Part shown: positions 1 through 9,771 of the stretch, piece by piece
Layout of the letters: each line of letters begins with the position of its first letter
Numbering within the stretch: position 1 is the stretch's first letter
NCBI GenBank assembly: GCA_963678675.1
Contig: OY783199.1
Coordinates: 22,565,546 to 22,629,545, forward strand
Length of the DNA stretch: 64,000 nt
Reading direction: 5' to 3'
Source: Xiphydria camelus
Taxonomy: Eukaryota > Arthropoda > Insecta > Hymenoptera > Xiphydriidae
Program-made: the position numbers and the translations under genes
The notes under the pieces: generated by a model
Seen by the model: only the letters and a program-made list of their open reading frames with translations
Database searches by the model: none
Told to the model about the DNA's origin: nothing

Positions 1-112
1 TGCTTGCGTTTCTGGCGACGACTTCGATAATGTAGATAGATTCAAGCAGCTGGATAATTATGGATTCGCCACGCTGTGCAGGAAGCTCCTTCGTTGGTTC
101 GTTGAATTTCGG
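1..112 (+). CDS. Possible upstream exon of the IQCH-like gene (partial)
   Basis: Reading from base 2, the frame stays open for about 50 codons, and the predicted peptide has a protein-like mix with a FATLCRKLLRWFVEF stretch. A GT donor is available at 113-114. Its phase does not join directly to the next confident exon at 558, so another small exon or a different donor would be needed. It lies in the expected place and strand for IQCH, but I cannot match it to a known part of that protein. It could be chance. Confidence 0.3.
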
Positions 113-557
113 GTGGCCGACGAATATTTTGGGGTCTCGAAAATGTATTAATTACTTCTACAGGTCAAGGAAATGTGAAGACGGGGGAATTATCGTTTAA
201 ATGGGGTATTCAGTAGGTGTGATTTTTTAAATTTTGAAATGACTGTCAGATACGAATGAAGACTTCTTTTTTTTGCTATAGTTTACGTGATATTTTCCGG
301 TGTTCCGATTTGGAGTTAACCGAGCTTTAGGTTATGTTTCTATTTTTCTAGAGGGTTATAAACATTAATTTCTTTCTACATATCTCAAAACATGCACAAA
401 TTTTCCAATTTTGTATTAATCGTTCAAGGGAATACTCGAAACGATGGATCATTGCGAAACTTTAATATAATCTTACTTCTTTTTATAAGACATTTAATTT
501 TGCATTAAATAAAGCCTAAATTATTTAGTATTTTATAACACTGTTGCTCGAATGTAG

Positions 558-693
558 GAACCATCGTCTGTCGAAAATGTGGAGTGTTCTCAGGAAGCAA
601 CCTCATATGGTCGTCCATCTACCTTCGATAGGTTATCCCGAAGACCTCAGAAGAAGAGCCAGAGGTGTCTTCGAATACTTGCAGAATATACAA
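558..693 (+). CDS. IQCH: IQCH-like exon (HLPSIGYPEDLR)
   Basis: The acceptor is AATGTAG before 558. One leftover base is followed by the frame AAC CAT. The donor is GTTACC after CAA at 693, and TGA follows in the intron at 700-702. It encodes MVVHLPSIGYPEDLRRRARG, the segment that precedes the VLYV strand in this family. Confidence 0.65.
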
Positions 694-3600
694 GTTACCT
701 GACACTTTATGATTATATGTACCTATAGATATGTATAATTTTTTTGGAATAATTAATTTTTCAAGAAATCATTCCCTATTGTCCACTCATTCGTATTCCC
801 TTCCATTTCTCCTTTCAGATGACTCGTTTCGGTTGGTTGGAGAATGAGAATGCCGAAGTATTGTACGTTTGTTCGAATCCACAAAATGCGGAGATGCTCA
901 CTGTGTACTACGATCTGGTGAAGAACGTTCGTCCAGATATTAGCATCTCGAGACTTCATATCATTCAACCAGATAAAGACGAGTGGTATTATTTACATAG
1001 CGTATTAATGATAAGAAATATAAGCTTTTTTTGAAGAGAAGCTTCAAAATAGGAAGTAGTATTTTGGAGATAATTTTAAAAATCAACGAGTATTTTGATA
1101 ATTGCATTTAGCTCGAAAAAGAAATGCGTGAACTGTACAAGAAATTTATTCTTCACATCGAAGACTTTTCGACGACTGAGATACTTGACTGCCGGAAGAC
1201 AAGGCTTTATTTTGCCTGGTATTATGGACGAGTCTGATATCCTTGTGTCCTGTGAACTACGGATGCCTATAATGGGTAATATCAGCGTCGTTTAAAAATG
1301 ACTTCACAGAAATATTGCTCAATTTTCAATATTGCAAATTAACCGTATGTTTCAAAATTGACCGCTACACCAAATATATTGTAGATATATAAGTAGGAAT
1401 ACTCTCTGAGTTTATCAATTAATTACTTACTGCAAGCGAAATTTTCGCAACAGGTCCCGTACTGAAGTTTCAAAACCGCTTGCTCAACAAGTCCAACGTG
1501 GCGAATATTCTGCGCGATGCGAAGATAAGTCAACCGCCCTTTTTATCAGATATCAAGGACTTTACGGAGGTGATGAGAATCACAGATTAAACGAGATCAA
1601 AAAATTTAGAGCGTTTATTTTTTTCTGCAGTTGTGCAGAGGACTTGCATTTATGATTGTTGGATTTCCAAGATACAATACGTGGTTGATCAAAGTGAATT
1701 ACGGATTTAACGGACATCAGACGGCCGTTTTGAATCTTAGGAAAAATCCGTTAATAAGAGACTTGAAAAAAACCGCTGTAAGAATATTTTTTAAATGCGT
1801 TGGTACAGCCAGGAAAGTGTACCTGTCCGTTTTTCTCAAATTGTTAGAATTTGTCGATATCATTGCCATTTCATTCAAACAAATATTAATATTTATTTGT
1901 TAACTTATGTATAAATATGTTTTTAGTGTATACGTTTAACACGAATGGAAATTCTAACGCCGCTATATTTCACGATTCGCTGGTTGGAAAGAAAAACAAG
2001 TCTAACAGAACTTATAAAGTTTCGATAGCTTTACGACTTTTATTCGAACCTGTATTTTCTTTGCGACCAGCAGATTATGAGATATAACGTCCCATAGCAC
2101 GTTCGATTTTCAGAAACGCTTTAACACCATCACTGAGAACGATCTAGCGATTTTACTCGAAAGAGTTTTACCGAGTGAATTGGAGCTGAAAACCCAGATT
2201 TATAAGGACTGCGAAGATTATTTACGAGATTTTGAAAACTATGGTAAATGCAAAGTTGAAGTATATACCTAATATATGTATAATAGCTACAACATTTCCA
2301 TGCTTCGGCGCTGTCCGAAAATTCATTTCGCGCACGTCGTATTCGTCCTCAAAGGACCGACTATTATTCTTCTTTTTTTTTTAATCTCGCAGGCGGTATG
2401 GTACAAGCTTGTCTGAAATATGAACACGATACTATCAGCTTGGGAGTGTTAGTCGAGCACGACACTGCGACTCCAATTCTGCACGCCTCGGCGGACGTGA
2501 TCGGGTTCAAAAAGGATCTTCAAAGCAACGCTTGCTACGTCGTTCCTCAGACAAAAGTTCCTGCTCAAAGCCTCGAAAAATTTGCCGTTTCCGTTGGTAC
2601 TGCGTTGAGGAATGAGCAGTACATTGGATATTTCGGAATCGACGTCGTTGTCTTCAGGAATCAATCGAATGTACTTAGCTCTGCGGTGCTGATTATGTAA
2701 AATATTCATTTAATTCTAAATAAACACACGAACCTCGTTTTTCCCCCAAATTGGCACTTGCCTTCACGCAGTCATCGGCGTTTCAGGGGATTAATAAATG
2801 TAAAGCGTGTCTATTTAGAATTGGTTGTTACAATTTTACGGTTACTGGCGATTGATTTTTGAATTAGGTGCAAGAACTGTGGGTGGTGGACATAGATCCT
2901 CATTATACCGATCTACTGGCATTTACGGATTGGATTAAATTTTCTCTGGGGAAGTGCAAATGTTGCTGTACGAGGTAAATGTGGTGAAGTATTCGCGGCA
3001 TCGAATCTAATACTAATAATTACAATGATAATAATTTCTAACGATATGACTAAAAAATCCTAGACTGCTGTAGAAGTTAAGCTCCTCATAGAATGAAAGA
3101 AATAAGGACTGAGAGACATAAGAAATAAAGATTGTAACCAATTCCGGAGAATATGACTAGAATTCAATGAATCAGAATTTTATTCCTTATTTCTGAATTC
3201 CCATTTCTTCAATTATGTAAGAAGTTTCAGACTCTAGCTACTGTATTCAAAATTAGAAACTAGGTGAAATATTCTTTAGAATTTATACTTTTACCATTCA
3301 TTATAAATAAATAGTCTGACGTTAAGAAAAAAAATTATTGCATTTTGTGGTTTGATATGTAAAACATATACAGGGTGTTTCAAAATTCAGTACAAATATT
3401 TGAAGGGCGTATTTTTGAGATCAAAATAAGACTTTTTTTTTCCTATAAACATGTGTCCTCAAATACACCCCCTCCGAGCTGTAGCCATATTAATTTTCAT
3501 TAAAAACGATCATTTATGGCATTTTAGGTTAACAAAACGATTAGAGCACTCGTCTTTCAAATTTTTAGAATATTCGATGCATAATTATTGCAACCACATT

Positions 3601-5665
3601 TTAAAATAATCGATTTTTTCGTGTAAACTTTATTACGTAAACGATCCCCCGTTCGTTCATCGGCGATTTTCTTAAAAACGGTAAGTTGTATCAAAAAAAT
3701 GCAAGAGCCAAAAATTGTAGATTTTTGTCTGTCCGACCAGATGGTCATATTCATTTTTTAAATTTCTAAACGGAAACATAAAATTTCGGTCATTAAATCT
3801 GCATACCCCCCTCAATCCCACCCCCTCCCAAATTATGTTTATGCCATTTTAGGGCTAAGAAATCAGCAGAACGTTCGAAACAGCGGTGGCTTACAAATTT
3901 TTAAGAAATTTGATGAATAATTAGAATAAAAAATAATCGATTTTTTTGTAATGAAAATTAAGATGATTGTAACTCGGAGGGGGTGTATTTTAGGATACAT
4001 GTTTATCGGAAAAAAAAAGTCTTTTTTGATCTCAAAAATAAGCCCCTCAAATATTTGTACTGAATTTTGAAACACCATGTATATTCATCTTCATAGAAAT
4101 GAGAAAGAAAAGCTAACGAAGAGAGAGGGAAGGAAAGAGATAAAAGAGCCCTTAAAAAGTACAGATAGGTACGCCGTATGTAGCGGAAATCTCTACAATA
4201 ATGGATTATCCAAATATTTTGGTCCAACGTTTCTTACAATTTGCAAGGAGCGTAATATCTTTTACGATCACACGGTACGTACGTGAAGATGCTTCACATA
4301 TAAATATACGTTAATATAATACTAGCCAATGTCAAAAGTGGCGTTAAACTTAATCGCTATTATTTCATTTCCTACACTAAGAAAAAAATGTGGTAGAATT
4401 GACTAAATAAGCGGTCACGGGTAGAGGAACGCAGGTTTAGTTACTTGAATTGATCATTTGCTAGACTCGACTACAGCTTGTTTTCGTCAAACGATTTTTA
4501 ATCATTAGAATCAAATTATTTAATTCAAGTACCTAATTAAATCATTGTTCCCCCGTCTGTGACCGCCAATTTAGTCAAATCTACTTTTTTTTCTCTGTGT
4601 ACGAGTTCTTTCGAGCAATCAGAAAATGTATTATGACAACTTATACGAAGCGTTTAAAAATAATGAAATGTTCGTAACGGAAATGAACGTTTAATTTCAA
4701 CATGGATGATTATTGCTCCAAGGTTGAAAAATATTGTTTAGAGTAGAATATTTATAGGGCTATCCCCTCTTTAATTCATCTTAAAGGACAAAACTGGTTG
4801 TATACTGTATCCCACGGATCCTCAAATTCGAGCAATCGGTCTCATCTCGATATTTCCAAGCAGAAAAACAGCTCTAAGGAAATTTATCTCCGCTCTGAAG
4901 ACGTTGCACGAGATTTCAAAAGAGAAGAACAACGAGGAAGTCAAAACGAATATGCTTGTACCATTATTTACTGCCTCTCCTTATTGTACCACACTGCCCT
5001 TTAATTATTATTTATTTTCACACACACATATGTCTATTTTACAGGGTATAACTTGAGTCAGGGCCACTGGGTGTGTGGCCTGCACCGTCCGACGCAAGCC
5101 TATATCGAACCTCTACTTGACCGAGGGCCGTGGCGTTATTTGAGGTATCGAGCGCTATTGGCTGACGTCGGGTGATACGAACAATTGAAGAGTGGACTTG
5201 AATAAGGGGCTAAGTAGGTACCAAAAACAGGACATTTTTAATTTTTTTCCTAATTAACCCCCTTTTAAGGAAAAAAATTTAATTTCCTGTTTTTGGTACT
5301 TAGCCCCTTATTCAAGTCCATTCTTCAATTAGCGCTAGGTGCGATGGGCGTGCTTGGGTGTAGCCTGCATCGTTTGTACCATCCGTCGCCAGCCAATAGC
5401 GGTCGATACCCCCAAATATAGTATGCCGCGACGGTTCTAGATCGAATACAGCTTCGATATGGGCTTGCGTCGGACGGTGTAGGCCATACACCTAGTGGCC
5501 CTGGCTTAAGTTACACCCTGTACAGTTGGCTGGAAAATGTATTTTACTGTAACATACTTTCTATTCTTTTAGGTACTTGCGCGTGATCTCGAGAAAACTG
5601 AGTTGTTAGCTGAGAAGACAATTAACGAAGTACGAAATAATATGAGAAAGGTAAAGAGGAAGTAG
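558..5665 (+). CDS. IQCH: IQCH-like protein, C-terminal half, multi-exon gene
   Basis: IQ motif-containing protein H is a roughly 1,000-residue protein in vertebrates, known from male germ cells and cilia, whose C-terminal half belongs to the PGM1/ATP-grasp-like family. Exons seen: 558-693, 819-985, 1112-1275, 1454-1569, 1631-1777, 2114-2243, 2393-2670, 2868-2974, about 4160-4274, 4787-4957 and 5573-5665. Together they give about 540 codons, or half the family length, so the N-terminal half with any IQ motif lies left of the window. Family landmarks in order are HLPSIGYPEDLR, VLYVCSNPQN, GFILPGIMDESDI, the lysine strand WLIKVNYGFNGHQTA, GVLVEHD, FGIDVVVF with WVVDIDPHYTD, RYAVCSGNLYNNGL, and the C-terminal GCILYP plus RAIGLISI. 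Almost all junctions keep phase with GT-AG sites. Introns hold three terminal-inverted-repeat elements. A polyadenylation signal lies at 5906-5911. The family call is strong; exact ends of exons 2, 8, 9 and 11 are less sure. Confidence 0.8.
819..985 (+). CDS. IQCH: IQCH-like exon (VLYVCSNPQN)
   Basis: A clear CTTTCAG acceptor precedes 819, so the ATG there is most likely internal and not a start. It encodes the strand EVLYVCSNPQN, then DISISRLHIIQPDKDE. Two donors (GTGGTA at 983 or GTATTA at 986) both enter the next exon in the same frame. Confidence 0.7.
1112..1275 (+). CDS. IQCH: IQCH-like exon (LPGIMDESDI)
   Basis: The acceptor is GCATTTAG and the donor GTAATA. The second half, GFILPGIMDESDILVSCELR, fits the family well. 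In the first half the spliced frame looks poor, while the neighbouring frame (start LEKEMRELYKKFILHIEDF) looks more like protein. See the matching finding. Confidence 0.65.
1454..1569 (+). CDS. IQCH: IQCH-like exon (FQNRLLNKSNVANIL)
   Basis: The acceptor GCAACAG and the donor GAG|GTGATG are both in phase. It encodes PVLKFQNRLLNKSNVANIL, corresponding to the family's TKSGSR-like region that precedes the ATP-grasp fold. Confidence 0.8.
1631..1777 (+). CDS. IQCH: IQCH-like exon (ATP-grasp lysine strand)
   Basis: It is bounded by a TTTTCTGCAG acceptor and a GTAAGA donor and holds 49 complete codons. WLIKVNYGFNGHQTAVLN corresponds to the nucleotide-binding VKLNEGFSG-type strand of PGM1/ATP-grasp-like proteins. 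The lysine is kept. Confidence 0.8.
2114..2243 (+). CDS. IQCH: IQCH-like exon
   Basis: The acceptor is TTTTCAG and the donor TATG|GTAAAT, in phase on both sides. It encodes a charged, helical segment ending LRDFENYG that leads into the GG of the next exon. Confidence 0.75.
2393..2670 (+). CDS. IQCH: IQCH-like exon (GVLVEHD, FGIDVVVF)
   Basis: This is the largest exon here, with a TCTCGCAG acceptor and a GTACTT donor after AAT. It carries ISLGVLVEHD, CYVVPQTKVP, and the typical ATP-grasp YIGYFGIDVVVF. Reading on past the donor reaches a stop at 2698, but the next exon continues the family sequence in phase. Confidence 0.8.
2868..2974 (+). CDS. IQCH: IQCH-like exon (WVVDIDPHYTD)
   Basis: It encodes ELWVVDIDPHYTDLLAFTDW, the family's D-x-(D/N)-x-R/Y-x-T-D strand. 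The coding frame meets TAA at 2976-2978 exactly across a good GAG|GTAAAT donor, so splicing removes the stop. An unspliced or shortened product would end here. Confidence 0.7.
3371..4079. mobile_element. Fold-back element in an IQCH intron
   Basis: Inverted arms of at least 150 bp begin CAGGGTGTTTCAAAAT on the left and end with its complement at 4079 (one change, CACCATG). TA flanks both ends (3369-3370, 4080-4081). Both halves also hold a direct GCCATTTTAGG-type segment (about 3518 and 3843), so the interior is partly duplicated. No coding capacity is seen. Confidence 0.85.
4160..4274 (+). CDS. IQCH: IQCH-like exon (RYAVCSGNLYNNGL)
   Basis: RYAVCSGNLYNNGLSKYFG and FLTICKERNIFYD match the family's RFAVVST..L-N..FL..C segment. 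The donor GTACGT at 4275 is strong. The acceptor is inferred: AAAAAG before 4160 keeps phase with the exon ending at 2974, and CAG before 4165 is an alternative. Confidence 0.7.
4375..4599. mobile_element. 225-bp TA-flanked MITE, copy 1
   Basis: Terminal inverted repeats of the form CACTAAGAAAAAAATG with TA on both sides. It contains GCGGTCACGG near each end and ACAGCTTGTTTTCGTC in the middle. A second copy in opposite orientation lies at 35118-35337. This copy sits in the IQCH intron between 4274 and 4787. Confidence 0.85.
4787..4957 (+). CDS. IQCH: IQCH-like exon (GCILYPTDPQIRAIGLISI)
   Basis: The TTAAAG acceptor is in phase 0. DKTGCILYPTDPQIRAIG then KFISALKTLHEISKEK corresponds to the last conserved block of IQCH. 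The donor CTT|GTACCA leads in phase to 5573. Without splicing, the frame runs on to TGA at 5054-5056 inside a fold-back element. Confidence 0.75.
5042..5520. mobile_element. Nearly full-length palindromic fold-back element
   Basis: TA-flanked. Left end CAGGGTATAACTTGAGTCAG, right end its complement. The arms continue through ACTTGAATAAGGGGCTAAG (about 5198) and its inverse (about 5299), leaving only a short central loop. It lies in the last IQCH intron. The motif GGCCTGCACCGT is shared with the element at 19671-20190. Confidence 0.85.
5573..5665 (+). CDS. IQCH: IQCH-like last exon
   Basis: The CTTTTAG acceptor leads in phase 0 into a lysine/glutamate-rich tail (LARDLEKTELLAEKTINEV) ending at TAG 5663-5665. 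This tail is not part of the conserved family block. It is the first unit of a tandem duplication (see 5578-5763). Confidence 0.5.
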   Translation, partial: VLARDLEKTELLAEKTINEVRNNMRKVKRK

Positions 5666-5763
5666 GGGATCCCGCGCGAGCTCAGGAGAAAACTGAGCTG
5701 TCGTAAGGTGAAAGGAAAATCAACGAAATACGGAATAATAAGGAAAGACGAAAAAGAAAGTAG
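5578..5763 (+). repeat. Tandem duplication covering the last IQCH exon
   Basis: Two diverged units, 5578-5665 and about 5673-5763, share GAGAAAACTGAG, a TTAACGAAGTACG/TCAACGAAATACG block, AATAATA and a terminal GAAGTAG. The first unit is read as coding; the second contains stops in that frame. Confidence 0.7.
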
Positions 5764-5905
5764 ATACGAATATAGTGAAGTATTAATGAAGGCAGGATGA
5801 TTGGCTTTTGATAGATGAAAAGAATTTATTTAAAAAGATGAGGAATCTGTTGAATTTTCTTATTTAATTTGATCGATGTGAAATCACTTACGAAATTTTT
5901 CAATC

Positions 5906-5911
5906 AATAAA
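5906..5911 (+). terminator. Polyadenylation signal after the IQCH-like gene
   Basis: AATAAA about 240 bp downstream of the inferred stop codon at 5663-5665. Confidence 0.5.
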
Positions 5912-5984
5912 TATTAAAACATGACGTACATTTTATTATGCACAACAAAAATTAATTTGTATTTTGATAGCTAAATAATTGTAT

Positions 5985-6420
5985 GAGTGGATGTTTCGTT
6001 TTGCCATCGACGTTGGTAGTTGGCCAGGATTAACCCATGATTTTTTGCGTTTCGGGTTGTCGAAATAGATCCATATCTCATCATCGGTTACGATACGCCA
6101 TAAAAAACTTTTCTTCCTATGCTTTGCAAGCAAAGAAATCGAGATGTTCAGATAATTAGCAATGGCATTTTCGGTCATTTCATGTGGCAGCCACTTTCTT
6201 TCTTTTTCAATCCTTCCCATGGTATGTAAACGTCGTGAAATTGCAAACTATTCAACTTCAAGCTGTTGAGCCAATTCTTTGAGCGTTTTAGTAGGGTTTT
6301 TTTCAATAGAGCTTGCTGTTGTTCATCTTCGAAATTCTTTGTTTGATCTGGCCATTGATTGTCGTGAACATCACAGTTTCATCACCTGCTAATATTAGAA
6401 GGTTGCATTGAAAGCCGCTG
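5985..6420 (-). mobile_element. Degenerate mariner copy
   Basis: On the minus strand the block 6220-5990 reads HEMTENAIANYLNIS, then FLWRIVTDDEIWIYFDNPKR, which is the mariner transposase region around the first catalytic aspartate (GDE, here DDE). The C-terminal half is missing and the N-terminal part is out of frame. At 6395-6420 a mariner-type end (GGTTGCATTGAAAGCCGCTG) abuts the truncated copy, suggesting remnants of two insertions. Nonfunctional. Confidence 0.8.
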
Positions 6421-6654
6421 TTCTCCTGTAGGCTCTAATTACTAATATCGTGCACAGCGACTATACTTCTTATATCACTTTAAATTATGGACACTCTCTT
6501 CTCATTAAGATTCAGTCATTAAACTGCCATTTTTTTAAATAAAGGGTGAGGCAGTAAACGGCACGATTTCAGTTTGGACTGGCAGGCTTGGTGGAGGGTC
6601 ATGAGAGTGGGAGACTGGACCTTTGCCGTCTAGGCAGGTGAAAGTGTTAGTAGC

Positions 6655-6946
6655 CATGGAGCCTTGGTCCAGTAAGCAACGCGCCGCGTTTGCTGTAAAG
6701 GCTTATTACAAAACTCGGATAGTTTTGCTAGTACTCAACGCGCTTTCCGTCGTGAGTTTAGTTTACTCCTAAGGGCCCCCGTGCCGTCTCGTAAAGCTCT
6801 CGCGCTTTGGGATAGAAACTTTGAAGTCACTGCTAGCACAACAAAGGAAAAAAGGTGGCAACGTTATGAACGGATTCAGTCTCAGGCTCCGACAATGTGT
6901 GGAAAAACAAGGACGTTATCTGCCTGACACAATCTTCAAAATATGA
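6655..6946 (+). pseudogene. DUF4817-type transposase remnant, internally deleted
   Basis: It starts MEPWSSKQRAAFAVKAYYKT, then needs a one-base shift to read DSFASTQRAFRREFSLL and ALWDRNFEV, the N-terminal helix-turn-helix (DUF4817) typical of these insect transposases. It then jumps directly to the C-terminal NGFSLRLRQCVEKQGRYL, so the whole catalytic core is missing. The same C-terminus appears at 59050-59132 (NGLTFRLRQCMEKQGRLL). Confidence 0.75.
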
Positions 6947-7036
6947 TTATTTTTCATCTAAAGTAAATTTCCGCTAATGTAGACCTGATTTATGCCAAAA
7001 TAAAACAAATTTTTTTTAAATCTTTCTTTTTTGCGA

Positions 7037-7905
7037 TGTGTGTTTGAAGTGAAACTTCTTTGCTGAGGGCCGAACGGAGAAGGTCCGCTTCGATCCAAGA
7101 CGATCGGAGCGAGCATTGTTTAATGGTGAAACTTCAGTTACGAGAACATAACGCGGAACGAGAAGAAAAATAGTAAAACAAAAAATTATAAACTTCTTAA
7201 ATTTCGTAAATATCAATGAACACTGCGCATTCTTTCGTGTGTGTATTAATTTATAATTATTATGGCAAAAACAGCAACAGAACGGTCAAAAGAGTATAAT
7301 GACAGGCAACGTGTACAAAAAGCGATAACGAAGGCACCAGCTAAAACTAATGCAGAACGAATTCGAGAATGGAGAGAGAGAATAAAATTAACACACAATC
7401 AAATATTGATGTATCTACTAATGTAGATCAACACCAGTCCAAAACACTGAAGAATGCAGAAAATTTTCAAGTTGCTGGAGGATCCAATGTCGTTGAGAAT
7501 ACATTCTATGAACATGATATTCCTTACACTACCTACATTTAATGCCCATAGAAAAATTCATATTGAATTCCATAAAAAAATTAAGAACAATCCTTTCGGC
7601 TCGGTGTGCTCTGGATGTGATTATTTATGGTTCAAGGACGACTTGAAAAATGCTGATAAAACATACGACCAATTATGATTGAAAAGTGTTGATCCAGGAA
7701 TTGATATTAAAAAAAAACAAACAAAACGTGTAGCCGCCATGCGCGGGAGAAGTGAAACTTCGATACTGATGGGTAGAAAAGAAAACTAAACAAGTAATCA
7801 ACAATAGTAATACCATGACATTTCAAAATGATATTAGTTTTCTTTTCTACCCATCAGTATCGAAGTTTCACTTCTTCCGCGCGTGGCGGCTACGCGTTTT
7901 GTTTT
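7037..7905 (+). mobile_element. Helitron-like insert
   Basis: ORF 7262-7426 reads MAKTATERSKEYNDRQRVQ and TNAERIREWRERI. A second block, 7454-7678, ends NPFGSVCSGCDYLWFKDDLK. Serine/arginine-rich NAER-type repeats followed by a CxxC finger and LWFK are typical of the N-terminal region of insect Helitron/Helentron proteins. No helicase or Rep motif is left. GAAGTGAAACTTC occurs near both ends (about 7048 and 7751). Confidence 0.55.
7727..7899. repeat. Long inverted repeat inside the Helitron-like insert
   Basis: The arms 7727-7790 and 7836-7899 are nearly perfect complements (TAGCCGCCATGCGCGGGAGA against its inverse), with a loop of about 45 bases. It could be the hairpin-bearing end of the element. 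Confidence 0.8.
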
Positions 7906-8009
7906 TAAATAATGCTATTTTACTGCCTCACCCTGTATAAGTCTATGTCTATAGCCAAAGAAAATGGAATGTGACAAGTTGTTTTTTCGATGTGTACTTC
8001 TACACTACT

Positions 8010-9107
8010 TTGATTTTTTTTAAGTGCTTCTGCAGCTCATCAATTACTTGTGCAAACTTATATTGAATCTGCTCCATCAGAAACAATATGTAGACTGGTC
8101 TCATCGCTTCAAAAGTGGAAATTATGATGTTCACGACAAACAATGGCCAGGTCAAACAAAGAAGTTCGAAGATGAAGAACTGCAAGCTTTATTGGAAGAA
8201 AACCCTACTCAAACGCTCAAAGAATTGGATCAACAGCGTGAAGTCGATGTATCGACGTATACGTAAATCTACAATTTCACGGCATCTACATGCCATATGA
8301 ATTATTCGAAAAGAAGGAAAGTGATTGCTACATGAATTGACCGAAAATGCCATTGCTAATCGTTTGAACGTTTCGATTTCTTTACTTGCAAAGCATAAAA
8401 AGAAAAGTTTCTTATGGCGTATCGTAACCGGTGATGAGAAATGGATTTATTTCGTCAATCCGAAACGCAGAATATTATGAGTTGATCCTGACCAACCATC
8501 AGCGTCGTTACCAAAACGAAACATCCACGGTCACAAAACAATGATTTCAATTTGGTGGGATACGTGGAAGGTATCGTTTATTATGAGCTGTTGAAACCGA
8601 ATGAAACAATTACCACCGAACGTTATCAACAACAATTAGAGCGTTTAAATGATAATTTGATGCAAAAATGACTATCAATTGCATGAAATCGCCGAAAAGT
8701 GATTCTTCTTCACGACAACGCCCGGCATCATGTTGCTTGGGCCGTGAAAAAAACATTGATGGAGCTTGAATGGGAAGTTCTCCCACACCCAGCGTATTCT
8801 CCAGACCTGGCCCCGCGAGCGATTATTTATCATTCACTTAGATCAATGCAACACGACTTGGAAGATGCACACTTCCATAATTACCAAGAAGTCAAAAATT
8901 GGGTTGCTAAATAAGTTAGCTCAAAAAGTAGACAATTCTTTCATCGCGAAATTCAATTTCTGCCAGAAAAGTTAGAAAAAGTTATAGCGGCCGAAGGCAA
9001 ATATTATACTTCCATTGAGGTATTCACACATTTTATTACGACATAATGTTTTAAAAACAAAAAAAACAAACAAACAAAAAACAGCGGCTTTCAATGCAAC
9101 CCCCTAA
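8010..9107 (+). mobile_element. Near full-length but broken mariner copy
   Basis: Pieces in order: HTH region QYVDWSHRFKSGNYDVHDKQ, ENPTQTLKELDQQ, HELTENAIANRLNVS, FLWRIVTGDEKWIYFVNPKR with the first catalytic D, then at 8699-8914 VILLHDNARHHVAWAVK (second D) and HPAYSPDLAP. In the position of mariner's third catalytic D (SPDLAPSDYH) the copy reads APRAIIYH. Stops and frameshifts lie throughout. It ends with CAGCGGCTTTCAATGCAACC at about 9107. Nonfunctional. Confidence 0.85.
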
Positions 9108-9169
9108 TACATGTACACATGCCTCTCAGAGTCTCTCCATATCGTTCTTACTTACTAATTATTTAACAG

Positions 9170-9771
9170 TGAAGCAGTCGCCACTGCATTCTAAAGCTTT
9201 GGAAGATATCAAGTATGTTATTAGATACTGCTCGAAAAATATTATAGAAGCCGATGTAACGTATAACTTGATTTGTGGAGTTGATTGGGCAAGCTTTATC
9301 GTTACATGCATCATGTTCTATCCTCAACATTTTCTTATTTTCAGTCTATTTATTTATAATTAATTAAATTGCAACTGATGAGTACTCACTTTTTATTCAT
9401 ACATATTTATCGACTGAAGGTGTAAGCAATGCAGATGTATGGATAAAGTGAACCTCAAGGTATTCCATAAGCCGAACGCACACGGTCAAGTTTTCCATTA
9501 AACTTTCCATTAAATTTACCGACGTTACTGACAAACTACTATTTCTCTAGCCAAGTTTCTAGTATTTTGATTGGTGGACAAGTACTAATATACAAAATTG
9601 TCGATAATGTTGTTAAGTTTGACAAAAAGTTTGAAGGGGAAAATCGATCGTGTGCGCATGGGCATGGTACGCTACTAGGTATTACCTATTTCATTCGCTT
9701 TTCAATTACCAGCATTCGGTTTAAACCATCATGCTCTTTGCGTACAGATGTTGGTAAAATATCATCGAGTG
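9170..9771 (+). CDS. Unidentified gene, candidate exons 9170-9212, 9551-9666, 9748-9771
   Basis: Three short segments join with consistent phase. 9170-9212 has acceptor TTTAACAG and a strong GTATGT donor, encoding KQSPLHSKALEDI. 9551-9666 has acceptor CTCTAG and donor GTACGC, encoding SSILIGGQVLIYKIVDNVVK then FDKKFEGENRSCAHGH. 9748-9771 has acceptor GTACAG and donor G|GTAAGC. The peptide has normal protein composition, but I do not recognise the family, and no start or stop is placed. If exon 1 is instead read through, it gives IRYCSKNIIEADVTYNLIC, also protein-like. The mariner copy ends 60 bp upstream. Confidence 0.35.

Larger units (their letters stand above)
6543..7935 (+). mobile_element. 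DUF4817-type DNA transposon remnant, split by an insert
   Basis: The ends are GGGTGAGGCAGTAAAC at the left and TTTACTGCCTCACCCTG at the right, an inverted pair. The right end matches the end at 59262. The body is interrupted after about 7036 by a Helitron-like sequence and resumes near 7906. Confidence 0.75.

Noticed and set aside
819..1034. ATG at 819 as a gene start
   Set aside because: A strong CTTTCAG acceptor ends right at it and the upstream exon continues the same protein family in phase.
9060..9082. AAAC repeats as a microsatellite of interest
   Set aside because: They belong to the A-rich 3' region of the mariner copy and recur at 37065 in the other copy.
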